Of a stretch of 5,256 bases of DNA, positions 1-5,256 are shown one piece after another (the first letter of the stretch is position 1; each line of letters starts with the position of its first letter). The DNA is from Rhodoferax sp. (GTDB lineage Bacteria; Pseudomonadota; Gammaproteobacteria; Burkholderiales; Burkholderiaceae_C). The notes below the pieces were generated by a model that did no database searches, had not been told where the DNA came from, and saw only the letters and a program-made list of their open reading frames with translations. Position numbers and translations under genes: made by a program. The DNA is taken from positions 1 to 5,256 of the forward strand of contig JAIPDA010000165.1 in the NCBI GenBank assembly GCA_021737905.1, in the 5' to 3' direction.

Positions 1-556
1 GGTGGTGGTGGGTGTGGTGCTGGGGGCCGTGAGCTCCTTGATTTTGTTATTGGTGCCGGACACCATGCAGGCGATGCAGTCGTTCATGCTGGGCAGCACC
101 AGTTTTTTGGCCTGGCCCGCATGCATGCTGATGGCAGGGGTACTCGTTGTGTGCGGCTTGCTGGCCTGGCTCATGAGCCCCTTGCTCGATGCGCTCGCGC
201 TTGGCGAAGCCACTGCGCAAAGCCTGGGTCTGCCGCTGCCGGCATTGCGTATGGGCCTGGTGGTGGTGCTGGCGCTGGCCACGGGCACGGCGGTAGCCCA
301 CACGGGTCTGGTTGCTTTTGTTGGTCTGGCCGCGCCGCATCTGGTTCGTTCGCTGGTCAAAACCACGCCAGCTCGCTTGATCGGTTTGGCCAGCTTGTGT
401 GGCGCCGTTTTGTTGCAGGCGGCCGACTTGTTGGCCCGCTCCTTGTTAGCGCCGCGCGAGTTGCCTGTGGGCGTACTCACCGCTGTTCTTGGTGGCGCTT
501 ATTTGTTGTGGCTGATGCACGGTCGAAGTGCAAGACGCCCTGAGGCCGGCCCATGA
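1..556 (+). CDS. FecCD/BtuC-family ABC importer permease, C-terminal part (5' truncated by window)
   Basis: Inner-membrane permease subunit of a type II ABC importer for cobalamin, ferric siderophore or heme. The reading frame is open from the window edge with first full codon at base 2. The GTG there is not a credible start, because FecCD permeases are about 320-350 residues and only 184 are visible, so roughly the N-terminal 40-45% is missing. Visible family marks, numbered from base 2: the LALGEATAQSLGL segment (about 65-77), which matches the conserved LxLGExxAxxLG block; the cytoplasmic coupling region TGLVAFVGLAAPHLVR (101-116) that docks on the ATPase; and the C-terminal RELPVGVLTAVLGGAYLLWL segment (152-171). 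Hydrophobic helices lie near 42-58, 83-98, 126-148 and 155-172. The TGA stop overlaps the ATG of the next gene (ATGA, 553-556), which implies translational coupling. The substrate cannot be told from this fragment. Confidence 0.93.
   Translation, partial: VVVGVVLGAVSSLILLLVPDTMQAMQSFMLGSTSFLAWPACMLMAGVLVVCGLLAWLMSPLLDALALGEATAQSLGLPLPALRMGLVVVLALATGTAVAHTGLVAFVGLAAPHLVRSLVKTTPARLIGLASLCGAVLLQAADLLARSLLAPRELPVGVLTAVLGGAYLLWLMHGRSARRPEAGP
542..545 (+). promoter_or_regulatory. Ribosome binding site for the ABC ATPase gene
   Basis: GAGG lies 7 nt before the ATG at 553, inside the last codons of the permease gene. Together with the ATGA overlap it supports this start and coupled translation of permease and ATPase. 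Confidence 0.55.
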
Positions 557-1356
557 GCCATAGCGTTCCTTGTCAGGCTGAATTTGCTTTGCAAGCCGAC
601 TCGCTTGTCGCGAACTTGGGTGGCGTGCCAGTTTTGAATGGCCTTTCTTTTGGCTTGCGCCCTGGCAAATGGGTCAGCGTGGTCGGACCTAACGGTGCGG
701 GAAAGTCAAGTTTGTTGCGTGTGCTGGCAGGGTTGCTGCCTTATGCCGGCTTACTGCAATGGCAAGGCCAGCCTTTGCACAACTTCAGTGCCCGCACACG
801 GGCGCAATCCATCGCATGGCTGGGGCAGGGAGAGGCCTGTGACGATGACTTGAGCGTCTACGACCTGGTGATGTTGGGACGCATGCCGCACCAGGCCTGG
901 TTGGCCGGCCCTAGCGCGTCAGACCACGCGGCGGTAAGGCTTGCGTTGACCAACATGCAAGCCTGGGACTGGCGTGCTCGTTTGCTTGGAGAGCTGTCAG
1001 CTGGCGAGCGCCAGCGCGTGTTGCTGGCCCGCGCCTTGGCGGTGGAGGCGCAACTGTTGTTGATGGACGAGCCTTTGTCCAACCTGGATCCACCGCACCA
1101 GGCCCAGTGGCTCTTGCTGGTGCGGGCGCTGGTGTCTCAGGGCAAAACCGTGGTCAGCGTTTTGCATGAAATTTCCATCGCCTTGCAGGCGGATGACATG
1201 TTAATTTTGCAGCACGGATATCTGATGCATCAGGGAGCATGCACAGAGGCCGCCACACACAGGGCATTGGAGCAAGTGTTTGAAAACCACCTGCGCGTGG
1301 CCATGCTTGAAGGCCAATGGCTGGCTGTACCGCGAATTCAGGGCTTAGAGACTTGA
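553..1356 (+). CDS. ABC transporter ATP-binding protein, BtuD/FecE/HmuV type
   Basis: Cytoplasmic ATPase that powers the importer whose permease is encoded just upstream. All nucleotide-binding motifs are present in the 267-residue product: Walker A GPNGAGKSS (45-53), Q-loop glutamine at about 92 in AWLGQGE, signature LSAGE (148-152, a common variant of LSGGQ), Walker B LLLMDEP (168-174) with catalytic Glu173, D-loop SNLD (176-179) and switch His205 in VSVLHE. Length is normal for the family (about 250-270), so the gene looks intact and active. The 4-bp overlap with the permease gene shows they are one operon. The family covers cobalamin (BtuD), ferric siderophore (FecE/FhuC) and heme (HmuV) importers. 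I cannot choose among them from the ATPase alone, so no symbol is given. The 3' end overlaps the convergent nth gene by 12 bp. Confidence 0.95.
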   Translation: MSHSVPCQAEFALQADSLVANLGGVPVLNGLSFGLRPGKWVSVVGPNGAGKSSLLRVLAGLLPYAGLLQWQGQPLHNFSARTRAQSIAWLGQGEACDDDLSVYDLVMLGRMPHQAWLAGPSASDHAAVRLALTNMQAWDWRARLLGELSAGERQRVLLARALAVEAQLLLMDEPLSNLDPPHQAQWLLLVRALVSQGKTVVSVLHEISIALQADDMLILQHGYLMHQGACTEAATHRALEQVFENHLRVAMLEGQWLAVPRIQGLET

Positions 1357-1995
1357 CGCCGGCGAATCTGACTTGGGCTTGAAGTCGCAACAGTCGCGCA
1401 CGCCGCATTGCCAGCACTGCGGTGTTCGCGCCTGGCAGACGTAGCGCCCATGCAAGATAAGCCAGTGGTGCGCGTCCACCAGGTACTTGGCTGGAACGCG
1501 TTTCATCAGGCCTGCTTCGACCTCATCCACGGTCTTGCCCACTGCCAGCCCGGTGCGATTACTCACCCGGAAGATGTGCGTGTCAACGGCCATGACCGCC
1601 TCACCATAGGCAGAATTGAGCACGACATTCGCCGTCTTGCGGCCTACACCGGGCAGCGCCTGTAAGGCTTCCCGGGTGCGAGGCACTTTACCGTCGTGCT
1701 GTTCAACCAGAATCTGACAGGTTAGCAACAAATGCTTGGCTTTGCTGCGGTACAGGCCGATGGTCTTGAGGTAGCTCTCCAGCCGGTCCAGCCCTAGGGC
1801 CAGGATTTTTTGCGGCGTATTGGCCACCGGAAAAAGCTGGCGCGTGGCCTTGTTGACACTCACGTCTGTCGCCTGCGCAGAAAGCAAAACCGCCGTCAAA
1901 AGCTCAAACACGCTGGTGTAGGCCAGCTCAGTCACCGGCATCGGGTTGGCGGCTTTGAGCGTGGTAAAAAAAGTGTCGATCTGGGCGGATTTCAT
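1345..1995 (-). CDS. nth: Endonuclease III (DNA glycosylase/AP lyase)
   Basis: Base-excision repair enzyme that removes oxidised pyrimidines and cleaves the resulting abasic site by beta-elimination. With the ATG at 1995 the product is 216 residues. The key positions then fall on the Escherichia coli Nth numbering as I recall it: helix-hairpin-helix LPGVGRKTA (114-122) with catalytic Lys120, catalytic Asp138 in VDTHIFR, and the [4Fe-4S] ligands Cys187-X6-Cys194-X2-Cys197-X5-Cys203 near the C-terminus. The SAQATDVSVNKAT block (39-51) is also typical. An in-frame GTG at 2001 would add two residues. I prefer the ATG because of this register, although its Shine-Dalgarno is weak (a GGTGA very close to the start). 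The gene converges on the ABC ATPase gene and its TAA stop lies inside that gene's last codons. No defect is seen. Confidence 0.97.
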   Translation of the reverse strand: MKSAQIDTFFTTLKAANPMPVTELAYTSVFELLTAVLLSAQATDVSVNKATRQLFPVANTPQKILALGLDRLESYLKTIGLYRSKAKHLLLTCQILVEQHDGKVPRTREALQALPGVGRKTANVVLNSAYGEAVMAVDTHIFRVSNRTGLAVGKTVDEVEAGLMKRVPAKYLVDAHHWLILHGRYVCQARTPQCWQCGVRDCCDFKPKSDSPASSL

Positions 1996-2078
1996 GGTCA
2001 CCAGTTTAAGCCGCTGCCGGCGTGATCCCCGTCCGGCGTTAACATGCCCTCTTTGTTAAATACTCAAGAGATTGTTGT

Positions 2079-3272
2079 ATGCCGCTACCCTTTGCCGACC
2101 GATTGAACAATGTTGAAACCTCCGCCATCCGGGAACTCTTCAAGTTGCTTGGCAAGCCCGGCATCATCAGCTTTGCCGGGGGATTTCCGGACAGCGCCAT
2201 GTTCGATGTGCAAGGTATTCAAGCCGCGGTCAATCTGGCCTTGAGCCAAGAGGCTGGCGGCGCTTTGCAGTACGGCGCCACCGAAGGCTACAACCCGCTG
2301 CGTGAACAGTTGGCGCAGTTCATGGCCAGTAAAGGTGTGAAAGTCGACCCGGAGGGCATGATCGTGACCACCGGCAGCCAGCAGGGTCTGGACTTGCTGG
2401 GCAAGACCATGATCGATCCGGGCGACAAGGTGATTGTCGAAGGCCCTACCTTTTTAGCCACCATCCAGTGTTTTCGACTCTATGGTGCAGACATCGTCAG
2501 CGCACCGATTGACGCGCAGGGGGTGCAAACCGATGCGCTGGAGCGCTTGATGGTCGAGCACAAACCCAAGTTTGTGTACCTCATTCCGACCTTCGGCAAC
2601 CCTGGCGGCGCTCTGCTCAGTCTTGAGCGTCGCAAGAAAATTCTGGCCCTCGCCGTCAAATACCAAACCATGGTGGTGGAAGACGATCCTTACGGCGACT
2701 TGTATTTCGACCAACCGCCACCCCCGAGCCTTTTAGCCCTGAGTGCCGATGTACCTGGCAGCCGCGAGCTGCTGGCTTACTGCGGCAGCATGAGCAAGGT
2801 GCTCAGCCCGGGCCTGCGCGTGGGCTGGATGATCGCCCCTAGCGAACTGCTGGCCAAAGCCACCATGTGCAAGCAATTCAGCGACGCGCACACAAGCACC
2901 TTTGCCCAGGCCACGGCCGCTCAATACCTCAAGGCCGGCCGTATGCCGGAAACACTGGCACGTGTGCGTGCTGTGTACGCAGAGCGGGCCGCGGCCATGG
3001 GCGCAGCGCTCCAGCGTGAGCTGGGCGATGCCATCGCGTTCTCCCAACCTGCAGGCGGTTTGTTTTTCTGGGCCCGGTTGACGGGTGCCGGCGGCAAAAG
3101 CGCTGACGCCGCAGAGTTTGCCAAACGTGCCATTGCAAAAGGTGTAGCCTTTGTGCCCGGTGCCCCATTTTTCGCCACCAACCCTGACCCTGCCGCTTTG
3201 CGTTTGAGTTTTGCAACAGCAGACCTGGTCAAGATCGAAGAGGGCGTCAAGCGCCTGGGCCAGGCGCTTTAA
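2079..3272 (+). CDS. PLP-dependent aminotransferase, class I/II (LysN / MocR-type family)
   Basis: Cytosolic fold-type I transaminase that moves an amino group between an amino acid and a 2-oxo acid through pyridoxal phosphate. The 397-residue length is standard. Visible active-site residues are: Schiff-base Lys240 in GSMSKVLSPGLRVGW, with Ser237 and Arg247 placed to hold the phosphate; Asp202 and Tyr205 in EDDPYGDLYF contacting the pyridine ring and O3'; Asn174 in TFGNPGG; and Arg375 in ALRLSF binding the substrate carboxylate. The N-terminal ISFAGGFPD (30-38) and LQYGATEGYNPLRE (63-76) blocks are typical of the 2-aminoadipate / MocR-like aminotransferases (COG1167), without the GntR DNA-binding domain. 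Automated names are often 2-aminoadipate or aromatic/branched-chain transaminase; the true substrate is not readable here. A purine-rich AAGAGA (2065-2070) lies 8 nt before the ATG and may serve as a weak ribosome site. It diverges from nth and stands alone on this strand. Confidence 0.93.
   Translation: MPLPFADRLNNVETSAIRELFKLLGKPGIISFAGGFPDSAMFDVQGIQAAVNLALSQEAGGALQYGATEGYNPLREQLAQFMASKGVKVDPEGMIVTTGSQQGLDLLGKTMIDPGDKVIVEGPTFLATIQCFRLYGADIVSAPIDAQGVQTDALERLMVEHKPKFVYLIPTFGNPGGALLSLERRKKILALAVKYQTMVVEDDPYGDLYFDQPPPPSLLALSADVPGSRELLAYCGSMSKVLSPGLRVGWMIAPSELLAKATMCKQFSDAHTSTFAQATAAQYLKAGRMPETLARVRAVYAERAAAMGAALQRELGDAIAFSQPAGGLFFWARLTGAGGKSADAAEFAKRAIAKGVAFVPGAPFFATNPDPAALRLSFATADLVKIEEGVKRLGQAL
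3249..3269. terminator. Near-perfect palindrome at convergent gene ends; possible bidirectional terminator
   Basis: AAGCGCCTGG (3249-3258) and CCAGGCGCTT (3260-3269) are exact inverted repeats around a single centre base. A folded RNA would have about 8 paired bases and a loop of about 5. It occupies the last seven sense codons of the aminotransferase and ends at its TAA stop, 21 bp from the stop of the convergent hydrolase gene. Both strands have only a short T-run after the stem (TTT on +, TT on -), so intrinsic termination would be weak. A role in 3'-end protection or transcript separation is equally possible. Confidence 0.4.
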
Positions 3273-3290
3273 TGCGCCGGCTGTGAGGGC

Positions 3291-4181
3291 TTAAACCGTG
3301 GCTTTGAAAAAAGCGATGCTGCGGTCCCAGGCCAGCTTGGCCGCCGCCCCGTCAAAGCGCGGCGTGGTGTCGTTGTTAAAGCCATGTTGCGTGCCGGCGT
3401 ACTGGTGCACCGTGAGCCTCACCCCGGCGCTTTTCAGAGCCGCTTCGTAGGCGGGCCATGCGGCGTTGATTCGCTCATCGATGCCGGCGAGATGGACCAG
3501 CATCGGCGCCTTGACTTTGCCGGCGTCGGCTGGCGCCGGTACGTTGCCATAAAAAGGCACAGAGGCCGCGAGGTCCGGCAAGCGGATGGCCAGCTGGTGC
3601 GCGACGCCGCCGCCATAGCAAAAGCCGACCACACCCAATTTGCCGGTGCTGTCATTGCGGGCTTTGAGCCAATGCGCTGCGGCCACAAAGTCCTGCAGCA
3701 TTTTCGCGCCGTCGAGTTTGGCGAAGGACTCACGGGCTTTGTCCTCATCACCGGGGTAGCCGCCGGCGACGGTCAAGCCATCGGGCGCAAATGCCATGAA
3801 TCCGTCGAGCGCCAAGCGCCGGGCGATATCCTCAATATGCGGGTTCAGTCCGCGGTTTTCATGCACGACCAAAATAGCCGGCAGCTTGTTGCCCGCACTG
3901 CCGGCCGGGCGGGCCAGGTAGCCTTTGACACTGCCGGTGCCATCTGGGGATGGGTAGCTCACGCGTTCCGTGCTCAATCGGGGGTCGTCCTGGCGCACTT
4001 GCTGGCCGGCTGCAAAGTTGGGACTGAGAGCTGCTAACAAGCCGGCCGCCGTCATGCCGGCCTTGGCAAACTTTTGGGCCTTGTCTAAAAAGCCTCGGCG
4101 GTCCAGGCCGCCGTGCACATAGGCATCAAAAAGAACCAGCAGTTCCTGGTCAAAGTCTTGCGCGGTCAAACGTGGTGGCAT
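3291..4181 (-). CDS. Dienelactone hydrolase family alpha/beta hydrolase with twin-arginine-like leader (YghX-like)
   Basis: Alpha/beta hydrolase of 296 residues. The catalytic set of the dienelactone hydrolase family is visible: nucleophile Cys188 in GVVGFCYGGG, Asp235 in AGIDERIN, His266 in GTQHGFNN, and Glu108 in VVHENRGLNP, matching the Glu that tunes the Cys in the Pseudomonas enzyme. It is about 60 residues longer than classical dienelactone hydrolases (about 235). The extra N-terminus begins PPRLTAQDFDQELL and carries LDRRGFLDKA (26-35), then a hydrophobic stretch (about 43-58), resembling a Tat signal. From memory, the whole chain, extension included, resembles E. coli YghX. The start has a good ribosome site (AAGGA, 4195-4191 on the - strand, spacing 9). 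It lies 79 bp downstream of gloB on the same strand, so cotranscription is possible. The real substrate is unknown, and no aromatic-degradation genes adjoin it. Confidence 0.92.
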   Translation of the reverse strand: MPPRLTAQDFDQELLVLFDAYVHGGLDRRGFLDKAQKFAKAGMTAAGLLAALSPNFAAGQQVRQDDPRLSTERVSYPSPDGTGSVKGYLARPAGSAGNKLPAILVVHENRGLNPHIEDIARRLALDGFMAFAPDGLTVAGGYPGDEDKARESFAKLDGAKMLQDFVAAAHWLKARNDSTGKLGVVGFCYGGGVAHQLAIRLPDLAASVPFYGNVPAPADAGKVKAPMLVHLAGIDERINAAWPAYEAALKSAGVRLTVHQYAGTQHGFNNDTTPRFDGAAAKLAWDRSIAFFKATV

Positions 4182-4260
4182 GCTGCGATATCCTTGATTT
4201 TGAAAAGAGAGAAGTTAAGGAATAAAAAAAGCGTTCAGAGTTGGCCGGAAAATTTAAACA
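4182..4260 (-). other. 79-bp intergenic stretch between gloB and the hydrolase gene
   Basis: AT-rich compared with the flanking genes. Read on the - strand it holds a run of seven T (4230-4224) but no stable stem directly before it, so it does not qualify as an intrinsic terminator. I found no -35/-10 pair with correct spacing. It may carry a promoter for the hydrolase gene, or be a plain operon spacer. Confidence 0.3.
4191..4195 (-). promoter_or_regulatory. Ribosome binding site for the dienelactone hydrolase family gene
   Basis: AAGGA on the - strand with a 9-nt spacer to the ATG at 4181. It supports the long start that keeps the twin-arginine-like leader rather than an internal start. Confidence 0.6.
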
Positions 4261-5052
4261 TCACCAGCTGTTACGCAAGGTACGCAGATGTTTGAAAACT
4301 GTTTGGGCATCCGGCTCTGCATCCATGTCCGGAAAGTTCATGCGTAACTGTTCAATCAGCTCGGGGCTTTGAAGGCGCATGAAAGTGTTGTGCTCTTTTT
4401 CCTGGGCCAAGGTGGTCACCATGGCCATTGACGGGTCATGATCCACCACCTGGGCCAGGCGGGACTGGGCTGCCGCGTTGTTGGGTTCGCGCGCCAGGGT
4501 GAACTTCAGGTTGGTTTCCAGGTAATCATGGCCCGGGTAAATGCGGGTGTTGTCGGGCAGGCGCATCAGTTGTTCGGTGAAACTGCTGAAAAGTGCATTC
4601 ACGTCGCCGCCGTTATGCACATTGCCGGCACCCGCGTTGAACAGGGTGTCACCTGAAAAAAGGGCCGGTTGCTCTGCGTGCGCGCACAGGCAAATATGGC
4701 AGTAAGTGTGGCCCGGGGTGTCAAGACATTCGAGCTCTATGTGTTTGCCGACCTTGATCACATCGCCGGCTTGCACCCCCCGGCCCATGCCTGGAATCTT
4801 TCCGGCAGCTTTGTGGTGGGCAATGACTTTGGCCCCTGTTGCAGCCACCACGGCCATGTTCCCACCAACATGGTCGTGATGCTCATGCGTGTTGAGAATC
4901 TGGGTGATATGCCAGCCCTTGGCTTTGGCTGTGCTCAGGCATTTTTCATGGTCCAGCGGATCAATGGCCAGTGCTTCGCCCGAGTCAGGGCAGGCAATCA
5001 GGTAATTGAAGTTGCGCAGACTGTTGCCTGTCCAGATTCGTTCAACGATCAT
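4261..5052 (-). CDS. gloB: Hydroxyacylglutathione hydrolase-like (glyoxalase II), metallo-beta-lactamase fold
   Basis: Predicted cytosolic thioester hydrolase that would convert S-lactoylglutathione to D-lactate and glutathione in methylglyoxal detoxification. The 263-residue chain fits glyoxalase II. The binuclear metal site is complete: THEHHDH (55-61) supplying His56, His58, Asp60 and His61, then His115 in DTPGHT, Asp135 in FSGDTLF and His175 in YPGHDY. The C-terminal part (about 176-263) resembles the HAGH C-terminal domain, including EKEHNTFMR (218-226). The loop after the metal-binding Asp departs from the usual AGCGRxFEG pattern and reads AGAGNVHNGG (140-149), so residues that contact glutathione in studied enzymes differ. 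A related thioester substrate is possible. The start at 5052 lacks a strong Shine-Dalgarno, but the next Met is at residue 66, past the metal motif, so this start is needed. It is the first gene of a possible two-gene unit with the downstream hydrolase. Confidence 0.9.
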   Translation of the reverse strand: MIVERIWTGNSLRNFNYLIACPDSGEALAIDPLDHEKCLSTAKAKGWHITQILNTHEHHDHVGGNMAVVAATGAKVIAHHKAAGKIPGMGRGVQAGDVIKVGKHIELECLDTPGHTYCHICLCAHAEQPALFSGDTLFNAGAGNVHNGGDVNALFSSFTEQLMRLPDNTRIYPGHDYLETNLKFTLAREPNNAAAQSRLAQVVDHDPSMAMVTTLAQEKEHNTFMRLQSPELIEQLRMNFPDMDAEPDAQTVFKHLRTLRNSW

Positions 5053-5190
5053 TGTTGGCCCGGTGATAAAGAGTACATTGAATCATTCTAAGAGTGGGCA
5101 GTTAACTTTGCTGTTGACGGTCTTTGCCACGGTGTTTTTGCGAAATTACGGCAAAATGTTTCACGCTTGAGCCTGAAAAGAATTGAAGCC
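5053..5190. promoter_or_regulatory. Divergent intergenic region between gloB and the yciH-like gene
   Basis: Must contain the 5' signals for both divergent genes. On the - strand, TAGAAT (5090-5085) matches the -10 consensus at 5 of 6 and lies 32 bp before the gloB ATG, but no good -35 sits 16-18 bp upstream of it. On the + strand, TTGACG (5114-5119) and TTGCCA (5124-5129) resemble -35 boxes, but no matching -10 occurs at correct spacing. Inverted repeats TTTTGC (5136-5141) / GCAAAA (5151-5156) and TTTGCC (5123-5128) / GGCAAA (5150-5155) overlap each other and could be an operator or chance. Confidence 0.4.
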
Positions 5191-5256
5191 ATGAAAAACA
5201 GCCTTGGTGCCAGCCGACTGGTCTACTCCACCGAACTTGGTCGCACATGCCCGACT
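5191..5256 (+). CDS. yciH: YciH/SUI1-family translation factor, N-terminal 22 codons (3' truncated by window)
   Basis: An ATG at 5191 opens a frame that runs to the window end and reads MKNSLGASRLVYSTELGRTC followed by PT. The SRLVYST-x-x-GR-x-CP pattern is the characteristic start of bacterial YciH proteins (SUI1/eIF1 homologues, about 110 residues), where the Cys begins a short Cys-containing segment before the SUI1 domain. The SUI1 domain itself lies outside the window, so the call rests on the leader only. Known members act on the ribosome in start-codon selection or in translation inhibition under stress. A purine-rich AAAAGAA (5176-5182), 8 nt before the ATG, may be the ribosome site. 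The gene diverges from gloB. Confidence 0.75.
   Translation, partial: MKNSLGASRLVYSTELGRTCPT

Noticed and set aside
1..26. GGT/GTG-rich start as a microsatellite
   Set aside because: It is a short run that encodes the Val/Gly-rich membrane helix of the permease; nothing indicates a true tandem repeat.
121..543. 140-codon + strand frame inside the permease gene
   Set aside because: It overlaps the permease in another frame, while the permease frame shows clear FecCD motifs and membrane helices; the alternative frame does not.
1999..2001. GTG at 2001 as the start of nth
   Set aside because: The ATG six bases downstream gives a register matching E. coli Nth at Lys120, Asp138 and the four cluster cysteines, so the GTG start is less likely, though not excluded.
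2039..2062. Promoter for the aminotransferase (TTAACA with TTAAAT)
   Set aside because: The two boxes are only about 11 bp apart, too close for a sigma-70 promoter, and no other well-spaced pair was seen in the short gap.
3384..4037. 217-codon open frame on the + strand opposite the hydrolase gene
   Set aside because: It is fully antisense to a gene with a complete catalytic set, its translation resembles no family I know, and long antisense frames are expected in GC-rich coding DNA.
4224..4260. Intrinsic terminator after gloB
   Set aside because: There is a seven-T run on the - strand, but no stable GC-rich stem directly before it.
4669..5091. 140-codon open frame on the + strand opposite gloB
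   Set aside because: It lies opposite the metal-binding part of gloB, shows no recognisable motif or convincing ribosome site, and is a composition shadow.

Overview
The window reads as ordinary chromosomal sequence of a betaproteobacterium. The best guess is Burkholderiales, possibly Comamonadaceae; this rests on the GC-rich coding style and on remembered protein resemblance, not on a search. It is densely packed with six recognisable genes and the first 22 codons of a seventh. No tRNA, rRNA, CRISPR array, insertion sequence or prophage signature was seen.

Left part (1-1356, + strand): the 3' part of a BtuC/FecCD-type permease overlaps by 4 bp the start of a BtuD/FecE-type ATPase. Together they form the inner-membrane core of a type II ABC importer for vitamin B12, a ferric siderophore or heme. 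The periplasmic binding protein and any TonB receptor would lie to the left, outside the window, so the substrate is not determined.

Middle (1345-3272): a complete endonuclease III gene (nth) lies on the - strand, convergent with the ATPase gene and overlapping its 3' end by 12 bp. A PLP-dependent aminotransferase of the LysN / MocR-type class diverges from nth across a short gap (about 80 bp).

Right part (3291-5256): a dienelactone-hydrolase-family protein with a twin-arginine-like N-terminus and a glyoxalase II-type metallo-beta-lactamase hydrolase both lie on the - strand, in the order gloB then hydrolase. The hydrolase converges on the aminotransferase, and a 21-nt near-perfect palindrome sits at that junction. 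Divergent from gloB, at the right edge, is the start of a YciH/SUI1-like gene.

The genes after the transporter are unrelated housekeeping or metabolic functions (DNA base-excision repair, amino-acid metabolism, detoxification hydrolases, translation), not one pathway. I found no evidence for a novel multi-gene system. The points most worth a second look are the altered substrate-loop residues of the glyoxalase II-like protein, the twin-arginine-like leader on the hydrolase, and the palindrome at 3249-3269.
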